DNA of 64,000 bases from Marisa cornuarietis (GCA_004794655.1 SMMW01000149.1:1984001-2048000); one strand, 5' to 3'. Counted from the first letter of the stretch, positions 39,370-50,950 are shown. The notes: generated by a model not told the origin, from the sequence alone. Numbers and translations are program-made.

Positions 39370-41480
39370 TCAGTCAGTCAGTCGTCCCTTGCCTGGCACC
39401 TGGCTTTGGGTGGAGCACATGGATAGACGCGGCAGCTGACAGGGCCCGCCACTCTTGCCAATCGTGGGCGATAGTCAGCAGGTCCTGTACAGGACGACCA
39501 TTCCAGTCTTTGACGTTCGTGCCAGTTCTTACTCTGACCACTGCGGCGTCGGCCGCCCTCCAAGGTGCCTTGAAGGATGGTCTTCGTGTCGGGTCACATG
39601 GCCAAAGAAGACCAGCTTACCTTGCTTGACTGTTGTTAGTAGAGGCTGCTGGTGTTTCTATGAATGGCAATCTTGTTTCGCACAGTCATTGGTTCTGTGT
39701 TCTCTGTACGAGATCCGGAGCAGTCTCCTCAGGCACTTGTTCTCGAATGCCTGGACTCTCCTGTCCGTTTCGGCGAGCAGAGTCCATGTATGCCAGATCC
39801 TATCTAGCCTAGCCATTGTCGCTGTTGCTGTTGCGATCCTGATGCGGATATCTGGCGTGGAGCTACCGTTCTTGGAAAGGGTGGCTCCTAAGTACTTGAA
39901 GCTGCTTACCTCTTCAAGCTGTACTCCGTTCATATAGATCTCTGCTTTGCCGTTGTCATTGATCATAACTTTGCTTTTTTCAGTGCTGGTCTCCATTCCA
40001 TATGCATTTGAACTGCCTGTAAGTCTGTTGGTGAGGTGTTGCAGTTCTTTGTTTTTACCTGCTAACAGATCTATGTCATCTGCAAAGCGTAGGTTGCAGA
40101 TTGGTCTTCCACCAATGGAAATTGAAGTATGATGGTCGTGAAGAGCTTTGATCATGATGTTCTCCAAGAAGATATTAAAAAGCACAGGTGATAGGGGACA
40201 TCCTTGACGTACCCCTACTGTGGTGTGAAAGTAAGCTCCTATTTTGTTTTTCAGCAGTACTGTACACGTTGAGCTGTTATACAGCTCTACAACTTCTTGG
40301 ACGAGGCCTCCTTCGATGTTGAATTTCCGCATCACATGCCATAGCCCCTCGTACCAGACTCTGTCAAATGCCTTTTTAAAGTCAGTGAAGTTGTGGTAGA
40401 CGTCCCGCTGATGCTGAAGATGCTTTTCTACAAGAAGATGACAGTTGAAGATCTGCTCAACTGTGCTTCTTCGTGGTCTGAAGCCAGCCTGTTCTTCTGC
40501 TAGCAGCTCTTCTGCGGTGGTTCTGATGCGGTTCTGTGTGATCTTCAGCATGACTTTGCTTGGATGGCTGATAAGGCTTATGGTTCTGAAGTTCTGGCAC
40601 TGTTTGCTGTTTCCTTTCTTTGGGAGGGATATGATTAGTGACTGCGTCCATTCTCTGGGCCATTCCTTGCGCTCCCAGACTCTTTGGCACAGGACAGTGA
40701 GGGCCTTCATACTTTCTTCCCCACCCTGCTTGAGCAGCTCAGCTGGTACATTATCAACGCCTGGTGACTTTCCTCCCTTCAAACTATGTACAGCTCTTTC
40801 GACCTCTTCCCGTGGGACTGGTAGGTCTGCAGGTTCACTGTCTCTAGCCTGGTTGTTTCGGAAAATGTTGGCGTCGGTCTTCAGCTGGTAGTTGTACAGG
40901 TCCTTGCAGTACTCAGTCCACTGGTTAAGTACAGCATTGCTTTCTGTGAGAAGGTGAGAAGATGGCTGAGGTCTTCTGCTGATCTGTCTTAGTGAGGGTC
41001 TTTAGAAGTTGGTAGGCCTTTTTGCTGTCTTCTCGTGCCATTCCATTCTCTATGTCCCGGCAATTCGATCCAATTCTCCCTGGCTACCTTCATCCCTTTC
41101 TTAATGGCACAGTTCACTTCTTTGTATTTGGTGCCTGCTTCTGGTTTGCTTTTCTTTTCTCTTCAAGGCACTCCTTTGGTCACAGAGGTCTAGGATGTCG
41201 TGTGTGACCTATGTCTGTTTCTTATTACTATGTCACCCATGAACCTCGTGGGCTGTCGACAGTAGCACCTCTTTGATGTTTCCAGCGACGGTGTCTACAT
41301 CACAGTCCACCAGGTTCAGCGCGGCAAATTTTCCTCCAACCGTGGCCTTGAAGACTTCTGCAACCTTTGGGTCTTACAGCTTCTCCAAATCAAAGCGAAT
41401 TCGGGGGGTGTTTGAGAGTCGCTTCGCTTTCAGCTCAGCTTCATTAGAACAAGGTCATGGTCACTCCAGACGATCAAGAA
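39370..41480 (-). mobile_element. RTE-like LINE, endonuclease C-terminus to 3' end, inactive
   Basis: The minus strand carries, in order, the end of an apurinic endonuclease (W-S-D-H-D-L-V-L at about 41460), a linker (F-D-L-E-K-L and D-P-K-V-A-E-V-F), the reverse transcriptase, and a C-terminal region with G-G-R-R-R. The element ends in a (GACT)n-type tail at about 39366-39382, the short tandem-repeat end typical of RTE and related LINEs. Frameshifts and stops occur on both sides of the RT frame. The 5' limit is approximate. Confidence 0.8.
39658..40782 (-). pseudogene. reverse transcriptase domain of the RTE-like LINE
   Basis: A 374-codon open frame with all main RT motifs: K-S-P-G-V-D-N-V-P-A-E-L-L-K, the L-P-K-K-G and N-F-R-T-I-S-L-I-S block, E-Q-A-G-F-R-P, the D-F-K-K-A-F-D-R-V-W catalytic-Asp block, G-V-R-Q-G-C-P-L-S-P-V-L-F-N, F-A-D-D-I-D-L-L, and F-K-Y-L-G. 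The RT core is open, but the endonuclease and C-terminal parts are out of frame, so the element is dead. Confidence 0.88.
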
Positions 41481-41654
41481 TTGCAGTGGTACTGACTGCG
41501 GTTTCTCACCAGCAACTGTCTTACATCACTCTCTGACGGCAAGAAACGACAACGGTGGCAATGCAGGTGCTGGGGGATGCCGATGTTTGTCGTCCGCGAG
41601 GAACGGGAATAACAGTTTGTTTTTCTTCTCAACAAGTGTCTGTAAGTAAAAGGC

Positions 41655-41790
41655 AGCGCTTACAAAGAACAGGCCTACCTTCTACAGACTCACTGCTTGC
41701 AATGCATGTGTCATTAAGTGAGAGACAGGGTTCACAAAGAACAGGTCTCCTACAGGCTCGCTGCTTGCAAGTCTCGCTGCATTCAGGGAC
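41655..41790. repeat. imperfect tandem duplication
   Basis: ACAAAGAACAGGCCTACCTT..CACTGCTTGCAA is followed by ACAAAGAACAGGTCTCCTAC..CGCTGCTTGCAA, about 70 bases apart. Confidence 0.6.
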
Positions 41791-42559
41791 CTAAGTCCCT
41801 GCTGGAGTAAGGCAACTAGCACAAGCTATGTTCTACCTGGCTTAGTTGACCAGGGGACCCTTTTCCCGGACTTGGGCACCATAGAATTCGGTACCAATTG
41901 TCAATACACGGACGCTGGCGAAAGTTAATATGACTGACGCTGCATAGCGCGATATACCGGATATGTTATAGATAATCGTTGGTGCGAGCAGAAAAATGAA
42001 TAAATACTGTCTTTGCGGTTTCTTTGATTCTGGACACACTATGATACAACTGTTTTTGGTACGTTCACCTCGCAGCTAATATGTTGATATGTACTTTTTG
42101 TCAAATAGATTGTTGGAAATGACGGCAGTATCACACAGCATGCTGTTACAACACTTTTATCATCACAGTCCGCAGTTGAGTCGAATGTTGTTGGTAATGA
42201 TGGTGATTATCACATGGTGAGCTGCTACAGCAGCATCACATTGTGTGCTGTTAAAATAAAATTGCCCGGCATTCTGCTACGACAAAGTGCTCCATCATCA
42301 CAGTCCGCAGTGAAGTTCACGTGCACCGCTATCCTCTTTGTCATCACCCATGAATTAAATAAGTAACTTATAGCAGTTTCCTCTTTTGTCATCCATGCCA
42401 TCATCGCAGATCTCTTCACATCAAACTCGGCAGGTGCTCGACCACATCTGTTAGTTAGCCTTCTATCCATCTAAGACAGAGTCTGAGATGTCTTTCCCGC
42501 TTTCTTCATCAGCGATCCCTGCGACCTCTATCTACGATCTTCGTATCGAGAACGCTGTG

Positions 42560-43588
42560 TCATGCTGAAGAAGTGGAATACATCGACGTAGACTCCGTCT
42601 CTTCGTCAGCAGCATCTTCAACAGAAGCAATCGTACTTGCGTCTGATTTCTCACTTCCTCCGCAGTTCTTGAGCTGGCGATAGCAATGAAGGATCTGTTT
42701 CCGTTTCGTCAAACACAGTGCGACGATGAGCACCAGCACCAAGACTGAAAGCACAATGCCTACGATACGCCAGGCCAAATACTCTTTACAGAAACTATTA
42801 CTGGACGTCTGTTGAGTGTCCTTGGTCTTGTTGCCTGGCGACTGGCTGGTGCTGACCATAGTATCACCGGGCATGTCACTGCGCGAACGACAGGTGTAAT
42901 CCACTTCCCCTTCAATGGCACAGCTGCCGTTTTGGAGGCTGGGAATATTTCTGGCCATTCTCTGGGGACACGGGTCTTGCACGCACCTACACTGGCGGTC
43001 TGTGAACACGCCCCTTCGACAATCTGCGTTGTCAGGGGAGGGTCTATACCCATCCTCGCACCTGCAGCGATCGTCTTGTGTAGAACCTCCACGACAAAAC
43101 AGTCGCTGACCTTTTTCACTGCACCTCGTTTTCTGATGATGGCAGAGATTTATATTTTCATCATCCGATTGTCTCTCTTTTGTTTCATAGCTCTTTGTAT
43201 CACAAGTGTACGTTTTAAATTCTGGGTACCCAGTCTTGTTTGTTCCCAGCACCCCATACCGTCCGCTAGGAACAGGAGTTCTGGGCAGACAAGCGAGGAG
43301 AATATTTAATTCGATGTCATCAGACTCCTGTTTGCAGTGCAGTTTAGTTTCTGGATAATCCTTGCAGCAAGCTGAGTTAATTGTGCGCCAGTTCCGTTCA
43401 TCTTCTGGTGGACCTCTTACGGGACACTCTGTTTGTTTCAGTCTTTGTATACACTGAGATGGGAGAACTTGTGCGGTACTTTGAATGTGTACGGTATATG
43501 CGTTGAACGGAGGTAGGAGAAGAATCAGTAGAGTGAAGGTTTCCTGTACCATTTGTATAAAGTGTCTGCTAAACGCTGCAGATTTCAT
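42560..43588 (-). CDS. cysteine-rich type I membrane protein, paralogue C (342 aa)
   Basis: Function unknown; the closest relative is paralogue B. The ATG follows an acceptor (TTGTCTCCAG|A, exon edge 43589) at the same place relative to the start as in B. The Met at residue 13 begins a standard signal peptide (M-V-Q-E-T-F-T-L-L-I-L-L-L). The ectodomain repeats the family motifs: C-P-V-R-G-P-P, W-x(5)-CC, L-H-C-K-Q, G-Y-P-E-F-K, C-H-H-Q-K-T-R-C, L-F-C-R-G-G-S-T-Q-D-D-R-C-R-C, C-R-C, D-P-C-P and Y-T-C. One transmembrane helix (I-V-G-I-V-L-S-V-L-V-L-V-L-I) is followed by T-K-R-K and a short tail ending E-E-T-E-S-T-S-M-Y-S-T-S-S-A, very like that of B. No enzymatic motif is present. Confidence 0.78.
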   Translation of the reverse strand: MKSAAFSRHFIQMVQETFTLLILLLPPFNAYTVHIQSTAQVLPSQCIQRLKQTECPVRGPPEDERNWRTINSACCKDYPETKLHCKQESDDIELNILLACLPRTPVPSGRYGVLGTNKTGYPEFKTYTCDTKSYETKERQSDDENINLCHHQKTRCSEKGQRLFCRGGSTQDDRCRCEDGYRPSPDNADCRRGVFTDRQCRCVQDPCPQRMARNIPSLQNGSCAIEGEVDYTCRSRSDMPGDTMVSTSQSPGNKTKDTQQTSSNSFCKEYLAWRIVGIVLSVLVLVLIVALCLTKRKQILHCYRQLKNCGGSEKSDASTIASVEDAADEETESTSMYSTSSA

Positions 43589-44339
43589 TCTGGAGACAAA
43601 GAAGAAAACAAAGAATAAAGAAACAGTATTTTCATTGAATTCTGCATGATTCGTTTTTCTCTAAAATAGCTATTTACACATATTTCAATGTAGGTAGCTT
43701 GCCGAGACTTATTTATTTTTACAAACCGTCTCATGAACCGCAGTCTAAACTAAATGCTGTACCCCCAGCCGCCCCACATCCAGGGCTTCTTGTTCTCAGT
43801 GGCGCCTGACTCGTCACATGTATACCTGCGCAGTCTGTTACCTTAATTTTCCACCATCTGCTTTATGGAACATTTTTCTCTCTTTCGTCTGATCCTGTGC
43901 AGGCCTTAAAATCTCGTGTGCTAGTCTAGTCATAAGATCATTCCACGAATCCAAAAATGGACACACACCAGGCTGTCAGCTATTTCAGATGTACAAATAG
44001 ATCACAAAACTGCCAAGAGGCAAACGCATCTGAAAGGCGACTCCTATTCTTTAGCTGACACTCGTAAACACTCGCCAGTCACAAGACTGAAAACTACTTC
44101 GTTTTCCTCTTCAAAAACTCTTTACGAACACTCTTGGGGTGACTACGAAGAGCCTGACAGTATGAGAAAAGACCCAGCCAGCGGACTTCTTTCCGTTCAC
44201 AGCTTGTCACGGTGCAGTTCAACCACGTCCATACATCCGTAGGATCTTCACACTACTTTTATCTACTCACAACACAGAGAATTGAGAATTTTCTTTTCCT
44301 TGCTCTTTATCTAACAAGGCACGCTGGATTATATATATA

Positions 44340-44545
44340 TATATCCGGTAAGCTTGCTAGCCCGGATCAGTCGCAGTCGACGAAACGCGCACTCTCCCCT
44401 TAATGCCTCAAGCCATCCCACTGAGTTCCTGAGCCTTCGATGGAAAGTGGGGTCATTGGAGTGGTTTGGGGAGGATATGAAGAGGTACAGAAAATGCACC
44501 ACAGACGAGTATTGTAATCCAGCTTGTGGCAACACCTGGGGAGAC
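44340..44545 (+). pseudogene. possible Gypsy RNase H fragment
   Basis: Plus-strand frame T-E-F-L-S-L-R-W-K-V..F-G-E-D-M-K..K-C-T-T-D-E-Y-C-N-P resembles the RNase H start of Gypsy-type polyproteins, where a Glu-F-L-x-L-x-W block precedes a T-D-N-N-P motif. It is short and diverged, and in opposite orientation to the neighbouring integrase piece. Tentative. Confidence 0.3.
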
Positions 44546-44639
44546 TATGGTTAAAGGCGGGAGGATATTAGGGTTTGGGAGGTGGCGAGAGAGAGAGAGA
44601 TGGCTGCATAACTATCGTCTGGTTACAACTTTGGCCGGT

Positions 44640-44840
44640 ACTCTGGGCAACACCGCTTGGGCTCCACATAGTGTCCTTAAGAGGGCGTGCATAATGTGAT
44701 TGAACCTTTCACACTGACCGTTTCCTTCGGGAGGGTACGGCTTCGTGCGGGACTTCTTGATACCACAGAGCCGGCACAACTCTCACACAACTTTGCCTTC
44801 AAAGTTACGGCCTTGGTCCCCGTGGGGTCTCTGGGAAACA
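44640..44840 (-). pseudogene. Gypsy-type integrase core fragment
   Basis: The minus-strand frame reads G-D-Q-G-R-N-F-E-G-K, then [18 protein letters not shown] and N-G-Q-C-E-R-F-N, which carry the second Asp and the Glu of the retroviral-type DDE integrase. It has an internal stop and no first-Asp segment, and is joined upstream to unrelated repeated DNA at about 44845. Confidence 0.75.
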
Positions 44841-44844
44841 CCTG

Positions 44845-44946
44845 GGGCCGAGGTCTTGTCACGTCTATAAGCCACTTACAGAACGGAAATGCTCGACCGA
44901 GTCTCAAATTCCAGTAAAGACGGGGTCTTGTCGCAACTTTAAGCCA
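44845..44946. repeat. two-unit repeat (GGTCTTGTC..AAGCCACTT) next to integrase
   Basis: CGAGGTCTTGTCACGTCTATAAGCCACTT-like units occur at about 44849 and about 44921, 72 bases apart. A related pair lies at 49241 and 49327. Confidence 0.5.
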
Positions 44947-45530
44947 CTTCCGCCGGCAGATCAACCCGCAAATCTACAGACGCCTGCCCCCGTCTCTAAG
45001 TCCTAGAGACTAGTTGTGAAATATGGCGGCTAGAGCTTGTTTCTGCCAGCGAATCTTAAAATAAAATAATAATTAAAATAATTAGTGGTAGAACGTATCC
45101 AACACATAGATACGACGACATAGAAGTGTATCAAAAGTTTAGATTTCATTCTCGTGACTCGCTAGAGATGGCAGATCACTTTGCCTTCCCCCTCGAAACT
45201 TCGAATCGCGACCCCGACGACTCGTCCTTTGTGTTTACGTGATGTGCTTATGTCGGTGCGTGTGTGTCACTAGTACAAGAGTTTTCCAGCAGACAGCTTG
45301 GTGGATTAATTAAAATGTGACAAACAACACTGCATTATATGGAAAACTGGTGGATTAATTTAGGAGACAACAGACAACAGCTGCTTTTTGTGTATTTTCC
45401 AATAGTTGCATCAGTGAAATGCGCGTAAAAATACAGCATGCTCCAAGAACCAACCAACACAAATATGTTTACTGGAAAACATTTATCCTTCTGTTAATGT
45501 GAAGGTAAAATATTTTGTTGATTGCTTTAT

Positions 45531-45531
45531 A

Positions 45532-45567
<36 letters not shown>

Positions 45568-45568
45568 T
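45531..45568. repeat. (CT)n(CA)n microsatellite
   Basis: A CT run passes directly into a CA run. Confidence 0.9.
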
Positions 45569-45569
45569 A

Positions 45570-46800
45570 AAAACCATGTAACACTGTATAGTCTTGATTG
45601 AAGGAGAATGATATATAACAGCAGTGCTGTAGATAGTATTAAATTGCTTTTCTCTTGTCAAAAGCTGTATCATAATGGTTCTCAGAGCACATATTACCCT
45701 ACTTGCATTTTAGGCTGTTCTCAAATAGTCAAAACTAAACTTTATAATGCCGAGCATCACTCTGCAGTAATTTGTTTTATGCAGATGAAAAGAAAAGTTT
45801 TGCACAGTTACTATAACCTTTTACTACAGCCTTATTTTTCTCTAGGAGTTTAATTTTATCAGCTGAGCAAACTATAAGTTGAAATGCACTTAAAACTCAA
45901 AACCTAATAAGAGAAAATAAAAGTTATTCATTTCCATTTATTTCAACAGGCTGTCTGCAGCGCAGACTTGCTATTCACTGAGCTAGCTGCATGATAGCCT
46001 GGAAGTGTGCATAATGTTCAGATTTTGCTGAACTTTGGGGACTATGCTGCTTTAAAACTAACCTTCTGAAAGGAGTAAAGCTTGGAAACATAGAATATAT
46101 GATAAGAATTAAGAGAGTGGCTGATGATATCCTTTCTAAATCCAACCACTAAACCAGAGAGACAGTGTACAAAGGAGCACACAGTTCTACATTCTTCTCA
46201 TAATTAAAAGAGCTTGGATAATAAACACCATAATGAAAATATTGATAACCAAAGATACAATGTTCTTAATGATAAGTTGCTTGCTGTGAGCTAGCATATT
46301 TTCTAACAGTGTCATAATTGTGTTTTTAGGTCTGTTATGAATGCACCAACTCTTTGCTTTAGAACAGTGTCAAATGTCTAGATTTAAGATAATATGTAAA
46401 AGTAATATGGCTTCCCTAAATAGACTACATTGTGGTACACTACAGTAGTTATAAGCTGGCAATATGCAAGAGAATCCTCATTGAGCAATTTATAAAAGAA
46501 AGAGCATGTTACTTGTCAGCTGAGCATGTGTTATGAACTAAGCAGATCCTGATGATGAAGACCACAACAAAAGTTATCTACATGCTTTATGTTTTGGTAC
46601 ATTCTAGTTTTCTCTGTGTCTCTGCTTTAGAATATTGGGTGCATGTGTTTTTGTTTTATTTTGGCCAGTTAACAAATAAGGGCAAATCATGCAAAAGAAA
46701 GTGCAACATGACACCTAAATAGCCAAAATCATGGTACACAACAGTAGTGTATCAACTGATAAACTGGCCATCGTTATGCGTGTATGTGTGTGTTGTAGTA
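45570..46800. other. no gene recognised (probably intron of paralogue C)
   Basis: AT-rich DNA without supported exons or element ends. If the first exon at about 50951 is right, this stretch is intronic. Confidence 0.35.
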
Positions 46801-46813
46801 GCAGCCATTAGAT

Positions 46814-46897
46814 AATAATAATAATAATAATATATACTCATAGTGAGCAGCATCATGACTAAAATAGATTGCACTCTCTGCGCAGACCAGTAAAAGA

Positions 46898-46961
<64 letters not shown>

Positions 46962-46980
46962 ATAATGCGCAGGTATCCAT
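46814..46980. repeat. SINE-like repeat with (ATA)n and a long (GAT)n microsatellite
   Basis: (ATA)n at 46815 leads to CACTCTCTGCGCAGA.C, interrupted by about 20 GAT units (about 46898-46959), then TTTATAATGCGCAG. The CACTCTCTGCGCAGA motif recurs at about 48711, so both belong to one dispersed family. The Ser/Tyr-rich open frame here is an artefact of the microsatellites. Confidence 0.65.
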
Positions 46981-46999
46981 TCAAAAGAATGCTCATTGC

Positions 47000-47790
47000 G
47001 CAGCAAAAACCAAAGAGAAGAAAAAATAAAACAACAGGAAAGTAAAAAATAATAAAGACAGAAGTGGTGCTAGGTGAACATTAATTAACAGAAAGTGGAC
47101 AATGAGGTCTAGGCACACTGAACATAAAGATGAAGTACAAGAGTAGAACATAAAGCAATGAATGAAGGTATGAAGGGATATAGGTACTGTAAACAGTGTG
47201 AGATGAGTCATTACATGATGGTTAACATGCCAGACAATACTGCAAAAAAAGAGTTGAGAATAGCGATTCGGGGATAGTACTTAGTGAACAGATATGTTTT
47301 CAGAGAACTTTTGAATGTAGCCTTATAAGAGTGGTGAATGTGATTTAGAAAAGAGTTCCACTGCTTAGCAGCACAGAGGGAGATATGACTGACTTGGTGG
47401 GAGGGTAGGATAGAATGTGGAAGTCTGATGAGGAGCAAAGGTTTCGAGCAGGAGTGTGGACAGACAAGATTTTCAGTAAAGTAGTTGGGGGAGGAGCTAT
47501 AAAAGAATCCATAGCATAGAGTTGAGAGCTTCTAGTCTATTATAGCTTTTATTGGTAGTCAATGAAGAGAGTGAAGAAGTGGTGTGACATGTTCAGATTT
47601 GCAAGTCCGGAAAACAAGACGAGCAGCTGAGTTCTCAACTTTGTGAAGCTTGTGAATGAAATATTGTGAACAACCAGCAAGAAGAGAGTTGAACAGTCTA
47701 GTTTAGACACAGCACATGCGCAGATGAGAATTCTGGTGCTTGAATTGGACAGAGTAAGGGGAATGGAAGATCCTTACTGAGTGATTTATT
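47000..47790 (-). mobile_element. degraded repeat with a LINE-like C-terminal motif
   Basis: Minus-strand frame C-A-A-K-Q-W-N-S-F-L then F-K-S-S-L-K-T-Y-L-F (47211-47438) resembles the A-x-W-N-S-L-P..F-K-x-x-L-K-x-x-L-F ending of many LINE ORF2 proteins. No RT motifs are visible nearby, so only a 3' remnant is likely. Limits are approximate. Confidence 0.4.
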
Positions 47791-48321
47791 TCTGTAATAT
47801 TGGTTTTAATTTAGTGTATAAACACATTTATCAGTGATAAAGTCATAAATCTTCAGGTTTTGGTAAAACTTTTTCAATGCCTACAAGTGCCAAGTACACA
47901 AAGTATATTACAAGCATGGGTGGTTCCATTTTACACATGAAAGGTTATTTCATGTTTTATGCGCACAGTAGCCAAAGCTAATGGATCACAAACCTTTTGA
48001 AATGTGTAACACTTTACCTTCAAGTGGCCTCCCAAGTGCCTACATAATTTGTTGGCAAAATCTACAACAATAACATTACATCAGACTTCTGCTGCCAGTT
48101 CCCCACATGTTGCAATTTTTTTTAAATATTTTATTTATGGTTCATTGACAGTACAATAGGCATATCTATTCTAGTAGTAAAGTGTGAGGTGAATATTACT
48201 GCACATTGTGTACTCTCATATTTCTTTAAATTATATATATATGTATCTTTTCTTTACACATAATATATACCCATGGAATTTTTTCTCTCAGACACAAAAC
48301 ACGTTACCTCTGTTTATCACT

Positions 48322-48323
48322 GT

Positions 48324-48367
<44 letters not shown>
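48322..48367. repeat. (TG)n(AG)n microsatellite
   Basis: About 13 TG units followed by about 9 AG units. Confidence 0.9.
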
Positions 48368-48639
48368 CAGTTACTTAACCAATTTAATTTAAAAATTTAC
48401 AAAAAAGCAGAAAGTAGAACCAGAAAATGTAATTTCCTTATTGATTTGTTTCATTAATAGCATGAATTAATTGAAGACTTTCTTGTTTTATGACTTTTCA
48501 TTTGATCTAAATAAATTTTAAGAATGTTTTATGAGTTTCTAGAAGAGGTGTCTCTGTGTTTATACTGATGGCATCGGTGAGGACTGAATAATTTCTCAAT
48601 ATATAAAAATAATACTCAAATGAATTTTACAATCTTTAG

Positions 48640-48735
48640 TAATAATAATAATAATAATGTGAACTTATAACGCGCAGCATCACAATCAAGATAGATCCAC
48701 GGACTTGATGACACTCTCTGCGCAGATCAAAAATG
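48640..48735. repeat. SINE-like repeat, same family as 46814
   Basis: (AAT)n followed by GTGAACTTATAACGCGCAGC and CACTCTCTGCGCAGATC, colinear with the repeat at 46814 but without its (GAT)n expansion. Confidence 0.55.
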
Positions 48736-49240
48736 ATGTAAGTCAATCTACCATTCTTTGCTACAAACAAGTTTTGTTTCTACTGGCGGTTATAGTTCGT
48801 CAGAAATTCAAAAAACTTTTCCCACACGGACCTAAACACAACATAGTAAAATTTTGAAAAGCTGAAGACATTCAACTGACAAAAGACAGAATAACGAGAA
48901 AGACGAAAAAGGTGTAAGAACAAACTGGAAAATTGGAATTAAAAATGAAACGCGTGTTCGGCACCTTGTGTTTTCACAGATAACGACTTAACCTATCGTA
49001 ATCAATCGTCACAAATCTCTTCTAAAATCATCCATGCCTCTTTATTGGTTAAATAGACTTTCCTAGGCGATAGACTGATGTTAAATTTTCTTTTGTATGT
49101 TTTTCCAAGGTATGTATACAGGAAATAGCAGACGACAGGGCTGTTTCGGTCAGGTGGGAATGCGCAGTGATGGGGTTTCCCTGGCTACGACTATGTAGGT
49201 CGAGTATCTAAATATAAAGAGCGTGCTAGCTGCCCAGCGC

Positions 49241-49360
49241 TTAAAGACGCGACATGACCCTCACACAAGCCACGCCCCTGGCGGCCGGACAGCTCACGGG
49301 AGGTCAGAGGTTTAGCGATGCGTAACTTAAAGACGTGACAAGACCTCGGCCCCTGATCGT
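49241..49360. repeat. two-unit repeat adjoining an integrase fragment
   Basis: TTAAAGACG-C/T-GACA-T/A-GACC occurs at 49241 and 49327 (86 bases apart). It is related in reverse complement to the pair at 44845-44946. Confidence 0.5.
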
Positions 49361-49580
49361 TGAAACTATTCTCTAACTAGAACTTTAGCGGCAGTTTCGG
49401 CTTCCTGATTCCTAGTTGGAAGGGTCTGGGTAAATTTTGTAAACACCTCAGTGATCACTAGTACGTTTTCCGTGCCATCCTAGACATTTCCAGTTTAGTC
49501 AAGTCGATGGCCAGCATCGCGAGAGGACAACCTGCTACCAGATGTCCAGAAGGGGAGTGAACATTTTCTTTACGATTTAG
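49360..49580 (-). pseudogene. Gypsy-type integrase fragment (first catalytic Asp)
   Basis: The minus strand reads P-L-A-M-L-A-I-D-L-T-K-L-E, then after a one-base frameshift V-I-T-E-V-F-T-K-F-T-Q-T-L-P-T-R-N-Q, followed by A-K-V-L-V-R-E and a stop. This is the first-Asp half of a Gypsy/Ty3-type integrase; the matching second half would resemble the piece at 44640. It is broken by a frameshift and a stop. Confidence 0.75.
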
Positions 49581-50154
49581 TAGACATCTCTCATAATTAT
49601 AGGTATAATTCTTCGCACTAATTTTGTAGTGGCCATTGTACAAGCACGTGCATTAAAGGGTCGTACATTTGCTGACTAGTTGCTGCCTCTGTTCGAGTGT
49701 GTTGGTTACATCAATGCGTCTCTCTCTCTCTCCACTTCAAACCCACACTATTTATACCATGCCAGTCGACCGTTCCAGAAACTATCTCCTCCTTTCCCAG
49801 ATTCTAGCTACGTGGGTCCGACCTTTCTCTGATCTGCGACAGTGACCTTCCTCGCCTTGCTAGGTGTGCGCCCACGTGTGATGACAACCCCGTCTCCTAC
49901 AGGAAGTATAGAGTTTCAAACCCACACTCGTTGGTAGCAGTGTTGCTATATCGTATCTTCCATTATTAGAGCTCCTTCACTATGTCTGTCCCTCTGTCTG
50001 TGCGTCAGTCCGTCTGCTTACCCTTCAATCTGTCTGGTCTGAACAAAGGCCACGCAGAGAAAAGCGACAGACCAGAGTGGTAGAAAGATATAGTCCCATG
50101 ATTTATAGGGGAGTGAGCCCTTCACTAATCTCAAGGCCAACTTTTGTGAGAACT

Positions 50155-50245
50155 GTGTCCATTCTCTCTCATCGCTGTGTTATCTTCCCCAACACTCTAT
50201 GGAATCAACTGGGGGAAAAGTATGCAGCGCCGCAGAGGTATCAAA
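50155..50245. mobile_element. SINE fragment, family 2
   Basis: CTTCCCCAACACTCTATGGA..CAACTGGGGGAAAAGTATGC matches the body of the SINE at 59700 (CTTCCCCAACCCTCTATGGA..CGACTTGGGGAAGTATGCTG). The promoter boxes are lost. Confidence 0.6.
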
Positions 50246-50950
50246 GTGGCCAGACTAGTATTGAACAATACAAATCCAAGATAATATCCGAGAACCGAAA
50301 GAGATAAAGAAAATTGATATTCAGTGCGCAGCGTTAAAGAAGCACAGACGAGATTAGCTTTCAGATCGCCTTTCCAATTTGTTTTGTTGTAACACCATTA
50401 GCTCTGACTAGACGATCCGAAAGTTGTTTTTTTTTTTAACTATAAAGAGGTGCCAATCTTTGAGTTAGCTATAACAAACGAAGGATAGCAGTTCAGTCAT
50501 TCGGGAATCAGCTCATCCAGGGGCCATAATTATGATGCGAGGGCTTTCTCCAGGTATTCTGGTTTCCTCCCCTTCTGTCTCCCCTCATATTTCGAAATGA
50601 CTTCTAAGTGAAACAACCAGGGAAGTGGATATCACTCAATGTTACCTCTTTAACGCATCGCGACCTGACGAACAGGGTGGAGACTCGCGCGTGTGTACGA
50701 CTAAGCTGACGTTATCAAACGGCAAATCGTTACCGACTCCCTTTAAATTCTTCACAATTCTCTCCTGAGTATTCCACACCATCCCCCCTTCATTACCCCA
50801 TCTTTCTATTACCCTCCCAGTTCGAGCTCAAAATGTCTCGAAAACTAGTAGTTATTTTCTAATGCTTCTGTCTCAAAAAATACAAAAAAGCGCGAGGCAT
50901 GGGGGCTTTATTAGGGGGAAAAAAAATCCCAGGTCGGGTAAGACACTCAC

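Noticed and set aside
46752..47006. Ser-rich and Tyr-rich open frame
   Set aside because: It is a translation of (GAT)n and (ATA)n microsatellites.
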